Assembly (NCBI GenBank): GCA_008973525.1
Contig: WACJ01000043.1
Location: 1,612,001-1,676,000 of the forward strand
Direction of reading: 5' to 3'
Length of the DNA stretch: 64,000 nucleotides
Source of the DNA: Stenopsyche tienmushanensis
Lineage: Eukaryota; Arthropoda; Insecta; Trichoptera; Stenopsychidae
The notes under the pieces were generated by a model, which was not told where the DNA came from, did not search any database, and saw nothing but the letters and a program-made list of their open reading frames with translations. The position numbers were made by a program, and so were the translations under genes. Positions 34,601-46,517 of this stretch are shown piece after piece. Numbering within the stretch: position 1 is the first letter of the stretch; each line of letters opens with the position of its first letter.

Positions 34601-37600
34601 TGTATTTATATAATGTGCACTTGGTGATTTTCACTTTGTGGCAATATGGTTGCCAGCCCCCCGTCATATCTATTTAAAAAATCATTAAATAATACTTACT
34701 GAGCTTTCCGTCGCACTGCTCTGTGTTTGATCATTATTTTTGGATTTCTTTCTTTTCTTAGATTTCTTTTTGTCGGGCTCAGTTGAACTCTCCTCTTTTA
34801 AAGATTCAATTTCAGTTACAATAGTAACGTCCTTTTTCTTTTTCTTCTTTTTGTCGTTATTTTGAACTTCTTCAATGTCATTTATTGATATTGACTCTGT
34901 TTTGTTTTTCTTTTGCTTTTTATTTTTCTTACTTGTTTTATCTTCGGAATCATTATTCTGAGAAACGCTAATTTTACTACTTTCAATCTCATTTCCTTTC
35001 TTTTTCTTTTTACTTTTATTGGATTCATCGAGATTTTCATTTTTTAATGCAGTTTCAGATGTATTTTCATCGTCACAATGTTTTCTTTTCTTGGATTTCT
35101 TTTCTCTCTGAATAAAAAATAACAATTATTTTTATACACAATATTTTTACTAAATAACAAAAACCATTATTAACTAATTGATAATCACCTTTTTGTTTGT
35201 TGCTTCTTCTGCAACCAGAGTCTTACCTGGACTTTTAAAGGTCCCCGTCATTTTCATCTCATCAACATTCACAGTTAATATAGTACAATTGACCTATTGA
35301 AATTTCAAATAGAAGAGAATTATTTGTTTACATAATCACAAATTAACATTAATTCTAGTAATGTTTAGGTATTATTGATAAAATCCTAATGGATTTTAAT
35401 CAACATCTTTCTGGAAAATGATTTTATCATTAGCCCAATAACTATTATATATATAAATTGAATACTGTATGAATATCTTCAAAAAATGAATGCAACAACT
35501 GCAACTAAAAATATTTGTGATACACTCGGAGAATCTCTAACTGTTTATCAATGCCAGAGATGATTTAAACAATTTAAAAGTGAAAAATTTAGTTAAGAAA
35601 ATAAGATCCGAAGTGAGAGAAAGGTTAAAGTGGATGACGATATCCTTTGGGCTGAAATTGAATCAAATCCAACATAGACTATACGAGAATTAACAGACAT
35701 GTTTGGAAACTTCTGGAAAAATATTCAAATACACTTGAAAAAAATGGAAAACACCATAAAACAAGGGGTGTGGTGTTGAGGTCATGTTGGAGCAGTTGAG
35801 ATGCTATTGTGGGGTCGTTGTACGAGGTTAGAAGAGCTGTCGTTCCCGAAGGTGGCAGTTGTTGCAGTGTCTGTTATCGGAATGTCGGCTGTGTATAAAA
35901 CTGGACCAAGTACACTGCCTTGTGGGACGCCGGATTTATTAAGAAGTAATTTGTGGGTAGTTGTTTTCCAAGTTTATATAGCAAGCCCGGATGTCACACT
36001 TTGTCAAAGGCCTGAATTACATCCAGGAATGCTGCCGAACAATATTTTCTATCTTCTAAGTCCTTGGGAATTCTATTAACCTGTTGAGGAGCGAGCAAAT
36101 TTAAAATCGATGAAGTCATTGATGTCATAATCGCTTTACGCCGATTACTTTCTGTCAGCTCCTAATCAGCGTAAGACAATCTTCAATTGTCAATGAACAC
36201 TTGATAGTGAATACAAGACCACGTCATTTCTTTACATAAACAATGCACAAAAAATCGTTTCATTTGCTCCTCCTTTAGAAGGAAATGATAATTGAACAAA
36301 GACTCATTCAACACGCAGAGAAGAACGGCAAGCAGTTAAATAAACAAACACTCTCGATAACACACAATATTCGGTCGTTTCTTTGCGTGAACAAATAACA
36401 CACTTGAAATCGAAATCATTATAAGTCGATAAATTTGGGCTTAATGATCTATACAATCATGCGATGCATGTGAGGAAGCTATCCATCTCAGTCTCCCGAA
36501 CTTCGCTAAGTTCTCTCTTTCTCTGTCTGTCTCCGAGCTTCAATGTGCAAGAGTGCTCTTTTTGGGACATGAGAATTCGGACATACATGTATGTCGATGC
36601 TCCCCAACAGCTTAAAGATCCTGTGTATTTGTTCCACAGTCGCATGTTGTTGACGAAATCCAAATTGGTGATTGGGAATTAGATTATTTTATCAATTATT
36701 GGCTTAAGTCTCTTCAGTGGTAGTTTTTCAAAAATTTTGAAGATTAATTGGGAATAAGCTGATGGGTCTGTATGATTTGACATCATATACATCCTTGCTA
36801 GGATTGTGGATTAGAATAATCTTAGCCACTTTCCATTGCAGGGGGAAATAGTCCATTTTTAGTACCGCATTGAATGTTTGTACCAAAAACTTAGATCCTT
36901 TGATAGGAAGTTCCTTTATTCTGTGGCTTTAGTGGCGGTTAGCCAGTTGAGGTAGTCGCTGATTGCTTCATTTTTGCTTTTAGTGATGGCATTTTAAGGG
37001 TTTTTATAGCTCGGTTTAGTTTGTTTTTGTTTTCCAGCAAACTCGCGATGTAATTAATGTTTTTGTTTGAATTTAACTCTTTCATTAAAAAATCACATTC
37101 CTAATAGGACGATCTATTATTAAGATTAATAACTGAAATATGAACTTACTACTTGTCCAATGTAAAATACATCTTGAAAATTTTGAATTTTTTCATGGCT
37201 TAATTCATTACAATGTACAATAGCTTTGACATCATCGAAAAACTTCACCAACACACCAAATTTTAAATGCTAAAAGATCAAAAAATGCACAATTAATGTT
37301 GTATATCTTCATTCATATGAATATTGATTAAAAATCTTTTTAGCCTACATGTACAATCACTCCTTTGTATTGATAGCCAACTTTAGCATCTTCGTATTTA
37401 GACAAAATAACTAGATCTGGGACTAAAAGTGATGGTTTAGCCGTCAAATGAAGCATCTTTTTGGATGGATCCACTTTTATAACTCTCGTAGTTATCTTCT
37501 GTTCACTTTTAAATTTCTTATGGATCAACTCAATGGATTTATTGTCCGATTTAGACAATTGATATAATCCTACATCACTGACATGCGTATCGGGTATCCA

Positions 37601-39943
37601 ACCTGTAATATATATATTTTTTATGAAGAACACATTATAAGTATGTTTAAAAACTAAAATAAATAAACATACCGGTCAAATTATCAAAATACACCGTGAT
37701 TCCTTTTTCTGAAACATTCCTAATTGTGGCTTCCACTAGATCACCGACTTTGAGATCGGAAAATGAAAAATATTTTCTTTCCAATACGTTCGGAATGTCT
37801 GAACAAATATACGCATAATCAGATGCGGAATAATTTAATATCCTTACACTGTGAGTACTGTCTAAAATTGATATATTCAGTTAAAAATAAGATAACAGGA
37901 TAAATATTGTGCTAAATTGGTTGCTGAGATAATTACCACGCTTATATAAATTAGGAATGCTTTCCACATTAGAAGCAGCGAGTGATAATTTTTTTGGCAT
38001 TATACCATTGCCGTGTTTTAATTTAAATATTATGGCGCCTAATGTAACTTTGGATACCTATAAATTAAGCACAAAACATATTACGCATTACAAATGAATA
38101 TATTCGAATTATAAAAATGTGCATGTTTATACCTTAGCATCGTTTATTATCGTTCCAGCACTATAATATGCTTCATCTTCTAAATTTGGAGTGAACGTTT
38201 TAAATATTTCCCTCGTAGTGAAGAATGGAAGTTTTGTCAGAGGCATTGTATACAATAAATATGCTTTTATAGATTTACCGGTACGAAGTTTAGATGAGAT
38301 TTGTGAAACGTGCACATAACCGACGGAGTTTGATAAAACCAAGCCTTCTGCGCCGTCTTTCAAAGGCTGAAATGTTTACAAATATATTAATTAAAAACAT
38401 AAAAATAAATAAACCGTTGGTGAGGAATCCCGCATATGCTGCAAATAGATTCAAGTGATACAGAAAGTACATTCTTGCACGTTAATTACGGAGATTCTGA
38501 ATAAGAAACAAAGACTATTTATAATTACTTTATTTACGAAGAAATCAACAGCCATTCCTGGACGTAAATCATTGACTGTTAAATTCTGAGCTTTATCGCT
38601 GCTTATACAAGTCGAATTGACAGTTTCCAATTTATTACACACAGTTACGATTGAATTTGTCGATGTTTTCTGACATTTTTTTACAATACACCATATAACT
38701 TGCCCAATCTCTGCAATAAAAAGTTATTTAACTTACTCTTATGATACAATAAACAAATAAATTTATATTAAACAATACATTGCATGTGAACAGATTATAT
38801 CGAGGTATTCTAGTTGCAGTATTTTACACAAACAAATTTATTAAACTCACCTAAATTGTAAGTTTCTTCACTCATTTTTTTAGGCAAAAACGTTCGACAA
38901 TTGGCAATACCCAAATCAATGATATATCCATGATCTTCAATTGAATTGACAGCACCTCTTATTAGTTGCCCTAGAATTTAATAATCATTAATTAAAAATA
39001 TTCATATGTATTTAATTAAATAAAGCAATTTAATTACCTTCTCGAATTTGATTAGAATTGATTCCTTTATTCACATCCTGAGGCATCATAGAGAAGCTCA
39101 AAATTGTTTTATCGTCTTTGTTCGTAACTGACAAAACATAAACACTGACATATTCTCCTACTTTCATAATGTCAGTTAATTTTTTTATATCCTAAAACAA
39201 GATAACAGTTAATTATTATATATTTCATTAGATAATATTAATAGTTAAATATAAAAAAAAATACCTCAATTTCATCGTTAACATACGATTGAAGCAATTT
39301 AGTATAAGAACTACTAATATGGCATGCCATAACACTACCACCTAATCGACCCGGTAACGTCACTTTCAATTTTGTGTCTAAAATACTTTCGATTCGCCCC
39401 AAGACTGTCATCCCTTCTTGAATAGACTAAAAAACAAATCAAAATATAATCAATCAACAATAACACGGTGATTAGATCAAGGTTATACCAAATAAATTCA
39501 AAAACAAATTTTAACGAATCACTATTGAGTAAATATTATAAAAAAACATGTATTTTTATTCCACTTTAGCAACATAACCACAATTAATAATACCACAAAA
39601 AATAACATATTGTCGATAATACAAATATTTAATAACCTTATATGAAATTTTTTCAGCAGAAACTGCCTTGATGCCACCATCTTCAGGTTCAGACGAGGCA
39701 TCGGATAGATGGTCAAGATCTTCCTCATCTTTATCCCTGATTACCTTTGTCTTGTAACGCTTCTTTTTTCCAATTTTATCAGAATTGCCCAAAAACTGCA
39801 ATAATAAACATTTTAGTACATTGCATAGAATATATAAACCAATTATACTGTGAAAATATACATACATCAAATTTTTTGCGTGAATCGAATGAAACTTTAA
39901 GCTTTTTACCGCCTCTTGGAAAGTTTTCTTCGGCAGCGACCAT
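31657..39943 (-). CDS. RRP5: rRNA biogenesis protein RRP5 (PDCD11 homolog)
   Basis: Nucleolar scaffold needed for both 18S and 5.8S/25-28S rRNA processing. Nineteen exons, 5' to 3': 39943-39866, 39795-39637, 39426-39265, 39191-39038, 38970-38851, 38710-38529, 38366-38133, 38057-37937, 37861-37673, 37602-37349, 37269-37150, 35293-35189, 35107-34700, 34072-33863, 33790-33578, 33500-33372, 33292-33037, 32059-31894, 31813-31657; phases agree, 1138 aa. The N-terminal half has several S1 RNA-binding repeats (for example [40 protein letters not shown]). Exons 13-15 are a Lys/Glu/Ser-rich linker. Exons 15-19 are the HAT/TPR-like C-terminus ([30 protein letters not shown]). It is much shorter than human PDCD11 (1871 aa), so it has fewer S1 repeats. 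Introns 11 and 17 hold transposons. Confidence 0.95.
32210..32460. repeat. Helentron-like tandem repeat in RRP5 intron 17
   Basis: Two units with a 121-bp period carry ATTTAATGCGCTGNCATNCCGTTCATCC and GATTGCGATAAAACTTTGTC. The same unit recurs twice at 58.2-58.4 kb. The TAATATATAAAAATTAATGTTTATTTGTCCG lead-in resembles insect Helentron/HINE subterminal repeats; that class is inferred from memory. Confidence 0.5.
32461..33020. other. Rest of RRP5 intron 17, probable decayed transposon
   Basis: The intron is 977 bp, while most neighbouring RRP5 introns are under 300 bp. Beyond the tandem units the sequence is not recognisable. It is probably the body of the same element. Confidence 0.35.
35480..35775 (+). 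mobile_element. mariner transposase N-terminal fragment in RRP5 intron 11
   Basis: Plus-strand reading with stops: [20 protein letters not shown], then [16 protein letters not shown], then [19 protein letters not shown]. This order matches the DNA-binding half of irritans-type mariners. Confidence 0.65.
35776..36075 (-). mobile_element. Jockey-type LINE reverse transcriptase, downstream fragment
   Basis: The minus frame holds [17 protein letters not shown] followed by a stop and HPGLLYKL, the catalytic palm block of Jockey-clade RTs. It continues into [10 protein letters not shown] and QPTFR-like degraded pieces. The other half of the RT lies at 36616-37060, split by the MITE at 36076-36615. 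Confidence 0.75.
36076..36615 (-). mobile_element. piggyBac-like MITE, 540 bp, nested in a Jockey RT
   Basis: The left end is TTAACCTGTTGAGGAGCGAGC (36076). The right end in reverse complement is TTAAGCTGTTGGGGAGCATCG (36615), so TTAA plus matching inverted termini. The body is the inverse of 62523-63079. Removing it rejoins the interrupted RT frame between VEQIHRIF and [10 protein letters not shown]. Confidence 0.75.
36616..37060 (-). mobile_element. Jockey-type LINE reverse transcriptase, upstream fragment
   Basis: The minus strand reads [20 protein letters not shown], then SYRPISL, then [20 protein letters not shown], the standard RT fingers order. Frameshifts show it is dead. Confidence 0.75.
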
Positions 39944-40169
39944 TTTCAGAGATTGTATTAACGTTTTATGAAGACCTTCAACTATAAATATATTTAAAAT
40001 GTGATCAAATAATAATTATTGCTATTGACTTTCATTGGTTCAAATTTTAATACTGAATGCATCAATTATTAAATGATATACTTTCAATTTGCGAGTAATT
40101 TCACGTATTAAATGATTAATATTATTTATAAAATCGATCATATGCTTTTATGATAGGCTAAATAAATTT

Positions 40170-40226
40170 CACGTGTAAATATAATATAAACCCTACCTAG
40201 GTTATGTTGTGAACTGACATCACGTG
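40170..40226 (-). promoter_or_regulatory. Two CACGTG E-boxes upstream of RRP5
   Basis: CACGTG at 40170-40175 and 40221-40226, roughly 230-280 nt upstream of the RRP5 ATG. In Drosophila and vertebrates Myc/Max binds CACGTG at many ribosome-biogenesis promoters. Myc control here is inference. Confidence 0.45.
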
Positions 40227-40257
40227 TAGAACGAACACTAAACATTCAGTGCTGCCA
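40215..40257 (-). promoter_or_regulatory. RRP5 core-promoter motif TGGCAGCACTG...TGTCAGTTC
   Basis: On the minus strand TGGCAGCACTG (40257-40247) is followed by TGTCA (40219-40215) and GTTC. One E-box sits between the two. The spacing (27 nt) is the longest of the set. Confidence 0.5.
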
Positions 40258-40811
40258 TATCAAAAATTTTCGATCGTTTTTAATAAAAAAATATTCGTTA
40301 CATTTCCAATCAGCAGCCCTTTATTATTCATAAATACAATAAGTGTATTTTTATATTATTTGCATGTAAGAAAAAAATATTTAAAATGTATATAAAATAA
40401 TTATTAAATTCATCAATTCTTAGATAATACACTGAATTAAGTGTTTTGAAACATTTATATATGTATTTGAATACTGGAATTAAAGCTAAAAAGCTAACCT
40501 CACCTAAATTGCAAAAATATTTTATTGAAGTTAATTTCTTCCTAATGCCTACTTTTTATTAAAAAATATACATTATAAAATAATTTATTTTGAAACGTTT
40601 AAATTTACAACAACAAAAAAACCTGGAGCAATGTTAGCTTAAACTGAGAATCAAAAATATTTTAATATCTTTTTAAATGCATTTGTGTATCAAAGAGAAC
40701 ATTTTTATGTGAATTTTTAATTCATAAATAATTACATTTCAATCTAATAAACAGTATCTTCAATAATACGATATTATAAATATGTTTATTTGTTCATATG
40801 CTTAGACCACT

Positions 40812-40825
40812 TGACGTCAGCCAAT
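40812..40825 (+). promoter_or_regulatory. CRE plus CCAAT box upstream of BLVRB
   Basis: A perfect palindromic CRE, TGACGTCA (40812-40819), is followed one base later by CCAAT (40821-40825), about 95-108 nt before the ATG. CREs bind CREB/ATF family proteins. Activity here is inferred from sequence only. Confidence 0.5.
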
Positions 40826-40919
40826 ATCGTCTTACGACCAGTAGATAAGCGGCGCTTCAGCGAGTCTAATTTCAATTAGTGCTCAGTTTCCAAAGTAAAT
40901 TGTCTGAATTTACGGCAGG

Positions 40920-43900
40920 ATGATGAACAAAATTGTAATATTTGGATCGACCGGCATGACGGGCCTCTGTGCCATCGATGCTGCTTTGAAAAAAGGTAAG
41001 CTCAGATCTTCTATCATTTTAATGATCGAATACGACCGGCATTTTTATTGTATAATTTGCAAGGCGCTTTAATTAATGCATGACCTTCTAAACAGGATGC
41101 TCCGATTAGGATGATTTGAATTCTTAAATCAAGACGAAATCTTATGTATTTATATTCGATAAAAATAATTCAAATATTTATTTTATTCATGTCATAGTAG
41201 TAATGTAATATATAGTCGATAAAATGTTTTCCATTATCCAAATTGTAATATTGGATGTCAATTGAATGAAAATTTTAACCTTGACTGCTTTTTAAAAAAT
41301 CTAGACGTTTCTCTGAAGCATTGTATAATGCCACTTTTGTTATACCATTAATGAATAATTGACGCTATGATTTGAACATATAATTCTTATACGTTTTATT
41401 GTTTATTTTGATTTAAATCATACATTTCGTTTATTTTTCTATAAAAATCCCTTTTATTCGAAAAATATCAGTATTATTTTTTAAAATGGTATATGGCAAT
41501 ACTGGCTGTCATTTGAATTCAGGAAATTTAGAGATTCCTGTCAGTTTTTAATTTTTTACTGATAAAAAATACGTAAACTAAAAAGTATTGTACTTATATA
41601 TTTAAGGTGATCAAATTTTAATAGATAATAGAGATTTGTTCCAAGACGTAAAGTTTCAGAAACGGCAGCAATTATCTTTATTTATTTATTTATACTTTTT
41701 TAAATTTACATTTTGACATTTCTAAATTCTGTATATGTGAGTAATTTAAAACCATCATTACATTTACAGGTTAGTTTATAAGGACTAGACTATTATTGTT
41801 GCAAATATTCACTCATAAATTATCATATCCGACTTTATCAATCTTCTTAGTGGATATCAAAAGTCATGTAGTCGATAAGTAGTTTTAGTCTATCTTGGAC
41901 TACCAGTTTTACAAATGTATTTATTATGAACATGCTTTTGATTATAGTAGGCGGTGATTTATTCAAGTTTTGTCTCAAATAAGCAAGCATATCATATGTC
42001 TTTTGAATGAATTACATTACAGTATAACAACACTTTGTTGTGCTACACTTAACGGATGCACCATATTGGCGCATATTGGTCTGGTAGTTCCAAAGGTACA
42101 CAAAGCACAACAACCGTCGATGTGTTCTGTATTACGCTTTTGATACCTGGCGACAACAACAGCAGCAGCAACACATCGAAAACATATTCGAGTCACACAA
42201 CTCTATGTAATTTATGAGTATTTGTAGGGCCGTAATAAATGGGTGGCAAAGCAGGCGCCCGTCACGGGCGCAACTGGGCTTGGGGCGCAAAACGCAGAAT
42301 ACCGATCCAGTCGAGAACACATGGTTTTTATTTTACTTGACCATTCCACTTTATATTAACCAACACTGATTGACTCTATCCGTTTTTATAATATAATACT
42401 AAGTTGTCTAATCCCTCTTTTCTTCGTTGACGCTTAAACATTGGGCCAGCTCTATCAGCATAAGCCCGCAATAAAATAAAGATAACAATATTTTTGACTG
42501 ATTGTAAAATTTAAACAACTCACTCGATCAGTTTTCTTTGGACAACTTCGTTTTGTAACGAGAGTTTGTAATCGTTTAGTTGTAGCGTGCATTTTCAGGT
42601 ATGGAGTTTGATCGCGCGGCGCTCATTCATCACATCAGCGGTCCGAAAAGCAGACCAATTGGATGCACAGACCTTTTGACTTCTCCGTCTTCTTTTAGGG
42701 CTTTTTGCGGCATTTTCATGATCTGTATGATCACGAAAACTCCCTCAGAAGCTAAACGAGTCAAGATTTCCCCCACCCATAAAAACTATATATTTATCTA
42801 TGTTCCTAATTTATCTTAACTATTTTTATAGTTTTAAGTTGCAAAATCTAGCTAATTTCTATCCCGCGCTAAGAGCTGTATATTAAATTTAGGTTTTACA
42901 CCTTGCTGTGCACTTTTGTTAAGCAGGCTGCTATAGCCTCAAATAGCTCGAGTCAATAGAGGGTCCCCATATTCTTTTGTCTGCGATGTAAACTGATGTA
43001 CCCATGTTTTATCCTGAATTGATGCAAAAACTCACCAAAGATTAGGAGCAAACGCGGCACCCATCAAGTGCTCAGCTTTCTCATGTCCAAATTTTCAGTC
43101 AATATGCGATTTACAGCATTTTTGAAAGGCGTACCATGTCTGCTAGCTTGCGCACTTACTATCAACAGTCATCCAATACCATTCTGTGGATTTTCTTCAC
43201 CGATTGTAAAATTAAAATAATCCATCCGATCAGTCTTCTTCGGACAACTTCATTTTGTAATGACAGTTCGTAAACGTGCGGTAGACATGTTCAGGTATGG
43301 TGTCCGATCGCGAGGCGCTCATTCGTCATGTCAACGGTCCGAAAAGCGGACCGGTTGGATACACAGACCTTGTGGCCACTCCGTCCTCTTTTAGGGCTTA
43401 TTGCAGCATTTTAGGATATAAATGCGTACCTGGGGTCTTTCATGATCTACCTCATTTGGTCGACCACTGCGCTGTTCGTCTTGGCAGCTCGTACGGCTTC
43501 ATTTAAATTCTGCCACGAGTAAACGAAGGAGTAGACTCCCCTAGAGTTGATCTAATATTAGTTGGACTGAGACCTTTCAAATAAAAGTATTGTATCACTA
43601 CGACAACCAATTTTTTCCATGTTTACAAATTCACTAAGAAGGTTCACTATTGAAGGCTGACAAGCGTGCCCCCATTTAGTTAGTTAGACAAGGTTATGCG
43701 AGGTCTTACTGTATATCAAAATCCTAATAAATCTTAGGAACCAAAATAATTCTGAAGATCTTTTTATAGAAAAAAAATAATATAATTAGCAAGAAATAAT
43801 CTCATTTGCTGGTATCGAACAATACATTTTTAAAAAAACGTGTTAGCATGAAAATAGTTTATTCAGTTGGCTATATAAGCATAGTAAAAAATATATCCTC

Positions 43901-46369
43901 CTTATATAATGTTACAATTCGTCATGTTTCGTAACATAATTTAATGTAAGTAATAATTAGTATCATTAATTTAGAATATTTATCATCGACGACGGAATAT
44001 GATAACATTTAATATTTAGGTGACATCTCGCACTAATCAATCGGGCGATTTATGTAATATGTCGATTCCCGTGTTAGTTTATGGGGCCTATTTATAACGG
44101 CTTTGGTATAGAAATTCAGAATGTGGAAATTATTGTCAACGTGCTGATGAATTCTATGCAGAGTAAATCAGATTTCCTCTAAATTATGTCATTAAACGTA
44201 TTCCATGACGACGTTTGAAGCGTTTTAGCTATCCCTTGCTAGCTACAAAGTCTTCTTTTGTTATCTTCCTGTAAAACAACATTGCTTTCATGGCAAATAT
44301 GGATCCAGAAATAGATGTATACCTGTTTATTTCCTGGAAACCAAATATACAAAGCTTCCTCCACTTTATAACACATTATAAAAAAAGCTACTTATATAAA
44401 TGTTTGAATTAATTTATTAAAATAAGATAATAAAAATGCATTAGTAGAAGTATATAAATTGTTGTAAAATATTGCAATATGAACTTAAAACTATTTAGAA
44501 TTTAACTGGCTATAAAGCAAGGAGTCGTTTCAGGATTGATCTACATTTTGCATGAAATGCATATCACACCTGTAGGATTAATGATACAAATATACATACA
44601 AATTTTATCAACATGTCAATTTTTTTAAAATGTAAACATGTAATTGACATAGCACTCGGAAAAATGTCTAATCTATTACTATCATATCATTGCATTATTA
44701 ACATTGCTATATAAATATATCAGTTACATCAATGATATTCAAATTAATTTTTAACGTGCATTATCTACAATTGCATTTTAAATACGAATTAAAGTAAAAA
44801 TATTTTATATTTCAGGTCTCACTGTACAAGCTTTTGTTAGAGATGCTTCTAAAGTTCCAGAAGAATACAAAGACAAAGTAGAAATTATAACTGGAGATGT
44901 TTTAAATCAGTCAGATGTAGACGCTGCCGTTAAAGGCGTCGATGGCGTCGTAGTTGCTTTAGGAACAAGAAATGATTTAAAAGCCACTACCGACATGTCT
45001 AATGGAATGAAAAATATCATCGCAGCAATGAAAACAAATAGCGTAGAAATCGTTTCCGTATGCCTCTCTGCTTTCTTGTTTTATGAAATCGATAAAGTAC
45101 CGAAGATGTTTCTCGAAGTTAATGCCGACCATCAAAGAATGTACGATGCTTTGAAAGATTGTGGCCTGAAGTACATTGCCGTATTCCCACCACATATTGC
45201 AGGTAAAATATTTCACATCTATATAAGTAAACATCAATTATCTTCAAACAATATTTACATTAGCGAATTCATTTTAATTTAAACAAATAAACCTCTATAA
45301 CGCAAAAGCTTCGCATAAAAAAATGCATCTGTTTTAATGCATACAACAGGGGTAAATATTTGTATATTGCCATACAAATAAGTGCTTCAATGAGGCTTAA
45401 TATATTCTTATTTGAGAATCTAGATGCAAAAATAGATTCATTTGTGTATATAAGATATTCATCTTTAAATAATTCAATGACACTCACAATCATAGAGACA
45501 ATTACCATAATGTAACGCTACGATAAGATTAATAAATCTGTCACGTCCTTCTTTGATTTATTTTTTATTCTTATTATCTTGAATAATTAAGCTTTTGCAT
45601 CGAGATACACGAGAGAAATTGGCAATGCCGAATATACAAACCACACCACGCAAATCAAATTGCCGTTCATAGTTTTTTTTAATGCTCATAAATAGAAATC
45701 AGTTTATGAACTATAAAGACTTGTAATTTTGGCATTTGCTCAACGTTAAAACCTTCCATGGTCATTTGCCATACACTACTGAACAATTCACAATAAATTT
45801 GAAAGATTTTCCGGTACTTTCCTGTTAATATATTGGTGAATTGAAAACGTGTTCATTTCGACACAGCTAAAAAACCTAACCTAACATAACCTAATCAGAT
45901 TAGAATTTAAATTTAATAAAAAACAAATATTAGTAGTCGTTTTCAATTCACCAAACATATAACCTAACAAATTTCGAGCTTTCCTATTGAAAGATCTTGT
46001 ATATAAACATCACTCAATAAATTCGTAGGATATTTTTAAGACTATATTGTGAAAAACCGACCCCAAAAGAAGAAGAAAAAATCCTACAAATTTTTTGAGT
46101 GATATGTTATTAATATAAGATTTAAAATAATCCAAAATATATTAGTAAAAAATGAAAAACATTCGTTGGTTTTTTTTTGCATTTATGCTATTTTTATTAT
46201 TAAAATATATTTTATTTTTACAGATACACCTAGTGGTAAAATCATCACTGAATTTGACAAGAGTCCAGGGCGCACCATTTCTAAATGGGATCTAGGCAAG
46301 TTTTTGGTCGACAGTTTATCGCAGTCGGAGTTTTATGGAAGAGTTGTTGGAATGACAAATGCATCTTGA
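40920..46369 (+). CDS. BLVRB: Biliverdin-IX beta reductase / flavin reductase (NADPH)
   Basis: NADPH-dependent short-chain reductase of the NmrA/SDR-like fold that reduces flavins and biliverdin-type tetrapyrroles in the cytosol. Exons 40920-40995, 44816-45202 and 46224-46369 encode 202 aa (human 206). Two ATGs are adjacent at 40920 and 40923, and either could start. The dinucleotide-binding motif is IVIFGSTGMTG. Further landmarks are GDVLNQSDVDAAVKG, LGTRNDL, the Ser in VCLSAFLF, ADHQRMYDALKDCGLKY, PPHIADTPSGK and ISKWDLGKF, all in human BLVRB order. Intron 1 is 3.8 kb because of several repeats. It is convergent with NAA80, only 148 bp between stop codons, and its AATAAA (46505-46510) lies just short of the NAA80 stop. 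Confidence 0.94.
42045..42080 (+). repeat. Short dispersed repeat shared with 58.44 kb
   Basis: The GGATGCACCATATTGGCGCA block followed by TATTGGTCTGGT recurs, nearly identical, at 58443-58474. It is probably part of a transposon end. Confidence 0.5.
42236..42895 (+). repeat. Composite dispersed repeat with short ORF, copy B
   Basis: The fullest copy. It has the GCGCAACTGGGCTTGG block, GATTGTAAAATTTAAACAA, CAGTTTTCTTTGGACAACTT, and the ORF at 42601-42819 (72 codons beginning MEFDRAALIHHISGPK). The CACCCATAAAAACTATATATT tail follows. A mariner remnant comes directly after, as in copy A. Confidence 0.65.
42896..43200 (-). mobile_element. mariner remnant, first part
   Basis: Co-linear with 10,850-11,225 with small deletions. 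Shared blocks include GCTAGCNNGCGCACTTAC and GTCATCCAATNCCATTNTGTGGATTTTCTTC. It is broken at 43200 by insertion of composite repeat copy C and resumes at about 43445. Confidence 0.65.
43201..43444 (+). repeat. Composite dispersed repeat, copy C, nested in mariner
   Basis: GATTGTAAAATTAAAATAAT and the CAGTCTTCTTCGGACAACTT leader precede an ORF starting at 43297 (MVSDREALIRHVNGPK...). The element interrupts the mariner remnant. The reading frame runs on into mariner sequence to 43506. Confidence 0.65.
43445..43650 (-). mobile_element. mariner remnant, second part
   Basis: Continues from CTCATTTGGTCGACCACTGC in step with 11,250-11,480 of the other copy (TTTAAATTCTGCCAC, GAGTAGACTCCCC, AAAAGTATTGTATCACT). 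Confidence 0.6.
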
Positions 46370-46504
46370 GAAAAAACAAAATTTTAAAGCTTTCGAAGTT
46401 TTTAATTATCTACTTGTTGCTGAATATAATATATATTTTAAATATTAAAACTAAAAGAGTGGATTGTCGTACATCTTTTTGTTATTAAATTGAATTAATA
46501 TTGA

Positions 46505-46510
46505 AATAAA
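46505..46510 (+). terminator. BLVRB polyadenylation signal AATAAA
   Basis: The first AATAAA after the BLVRB stop. Normal cleavage 10-30 nt downstream would fall inside the last NAA80 codons on the opposite strand. Confidence 0.5.
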
Positions 46511-46517
46511 TTAATTG

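Larger units (their letters stand above)
39944..40919. other. RRP5-BLVRB divergent intergenic region
   Basis: 976 bp between divergent start codons. It contains two CACGTG E-boxes and the TGGCAGCACTG motif on the RRP5 side, and a TGACGTCAGCCAAT block on the BLVRB side, each listed separately. The middle (40,260-40,800) is plain AT-rich DNA. Confidence 0.5.
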
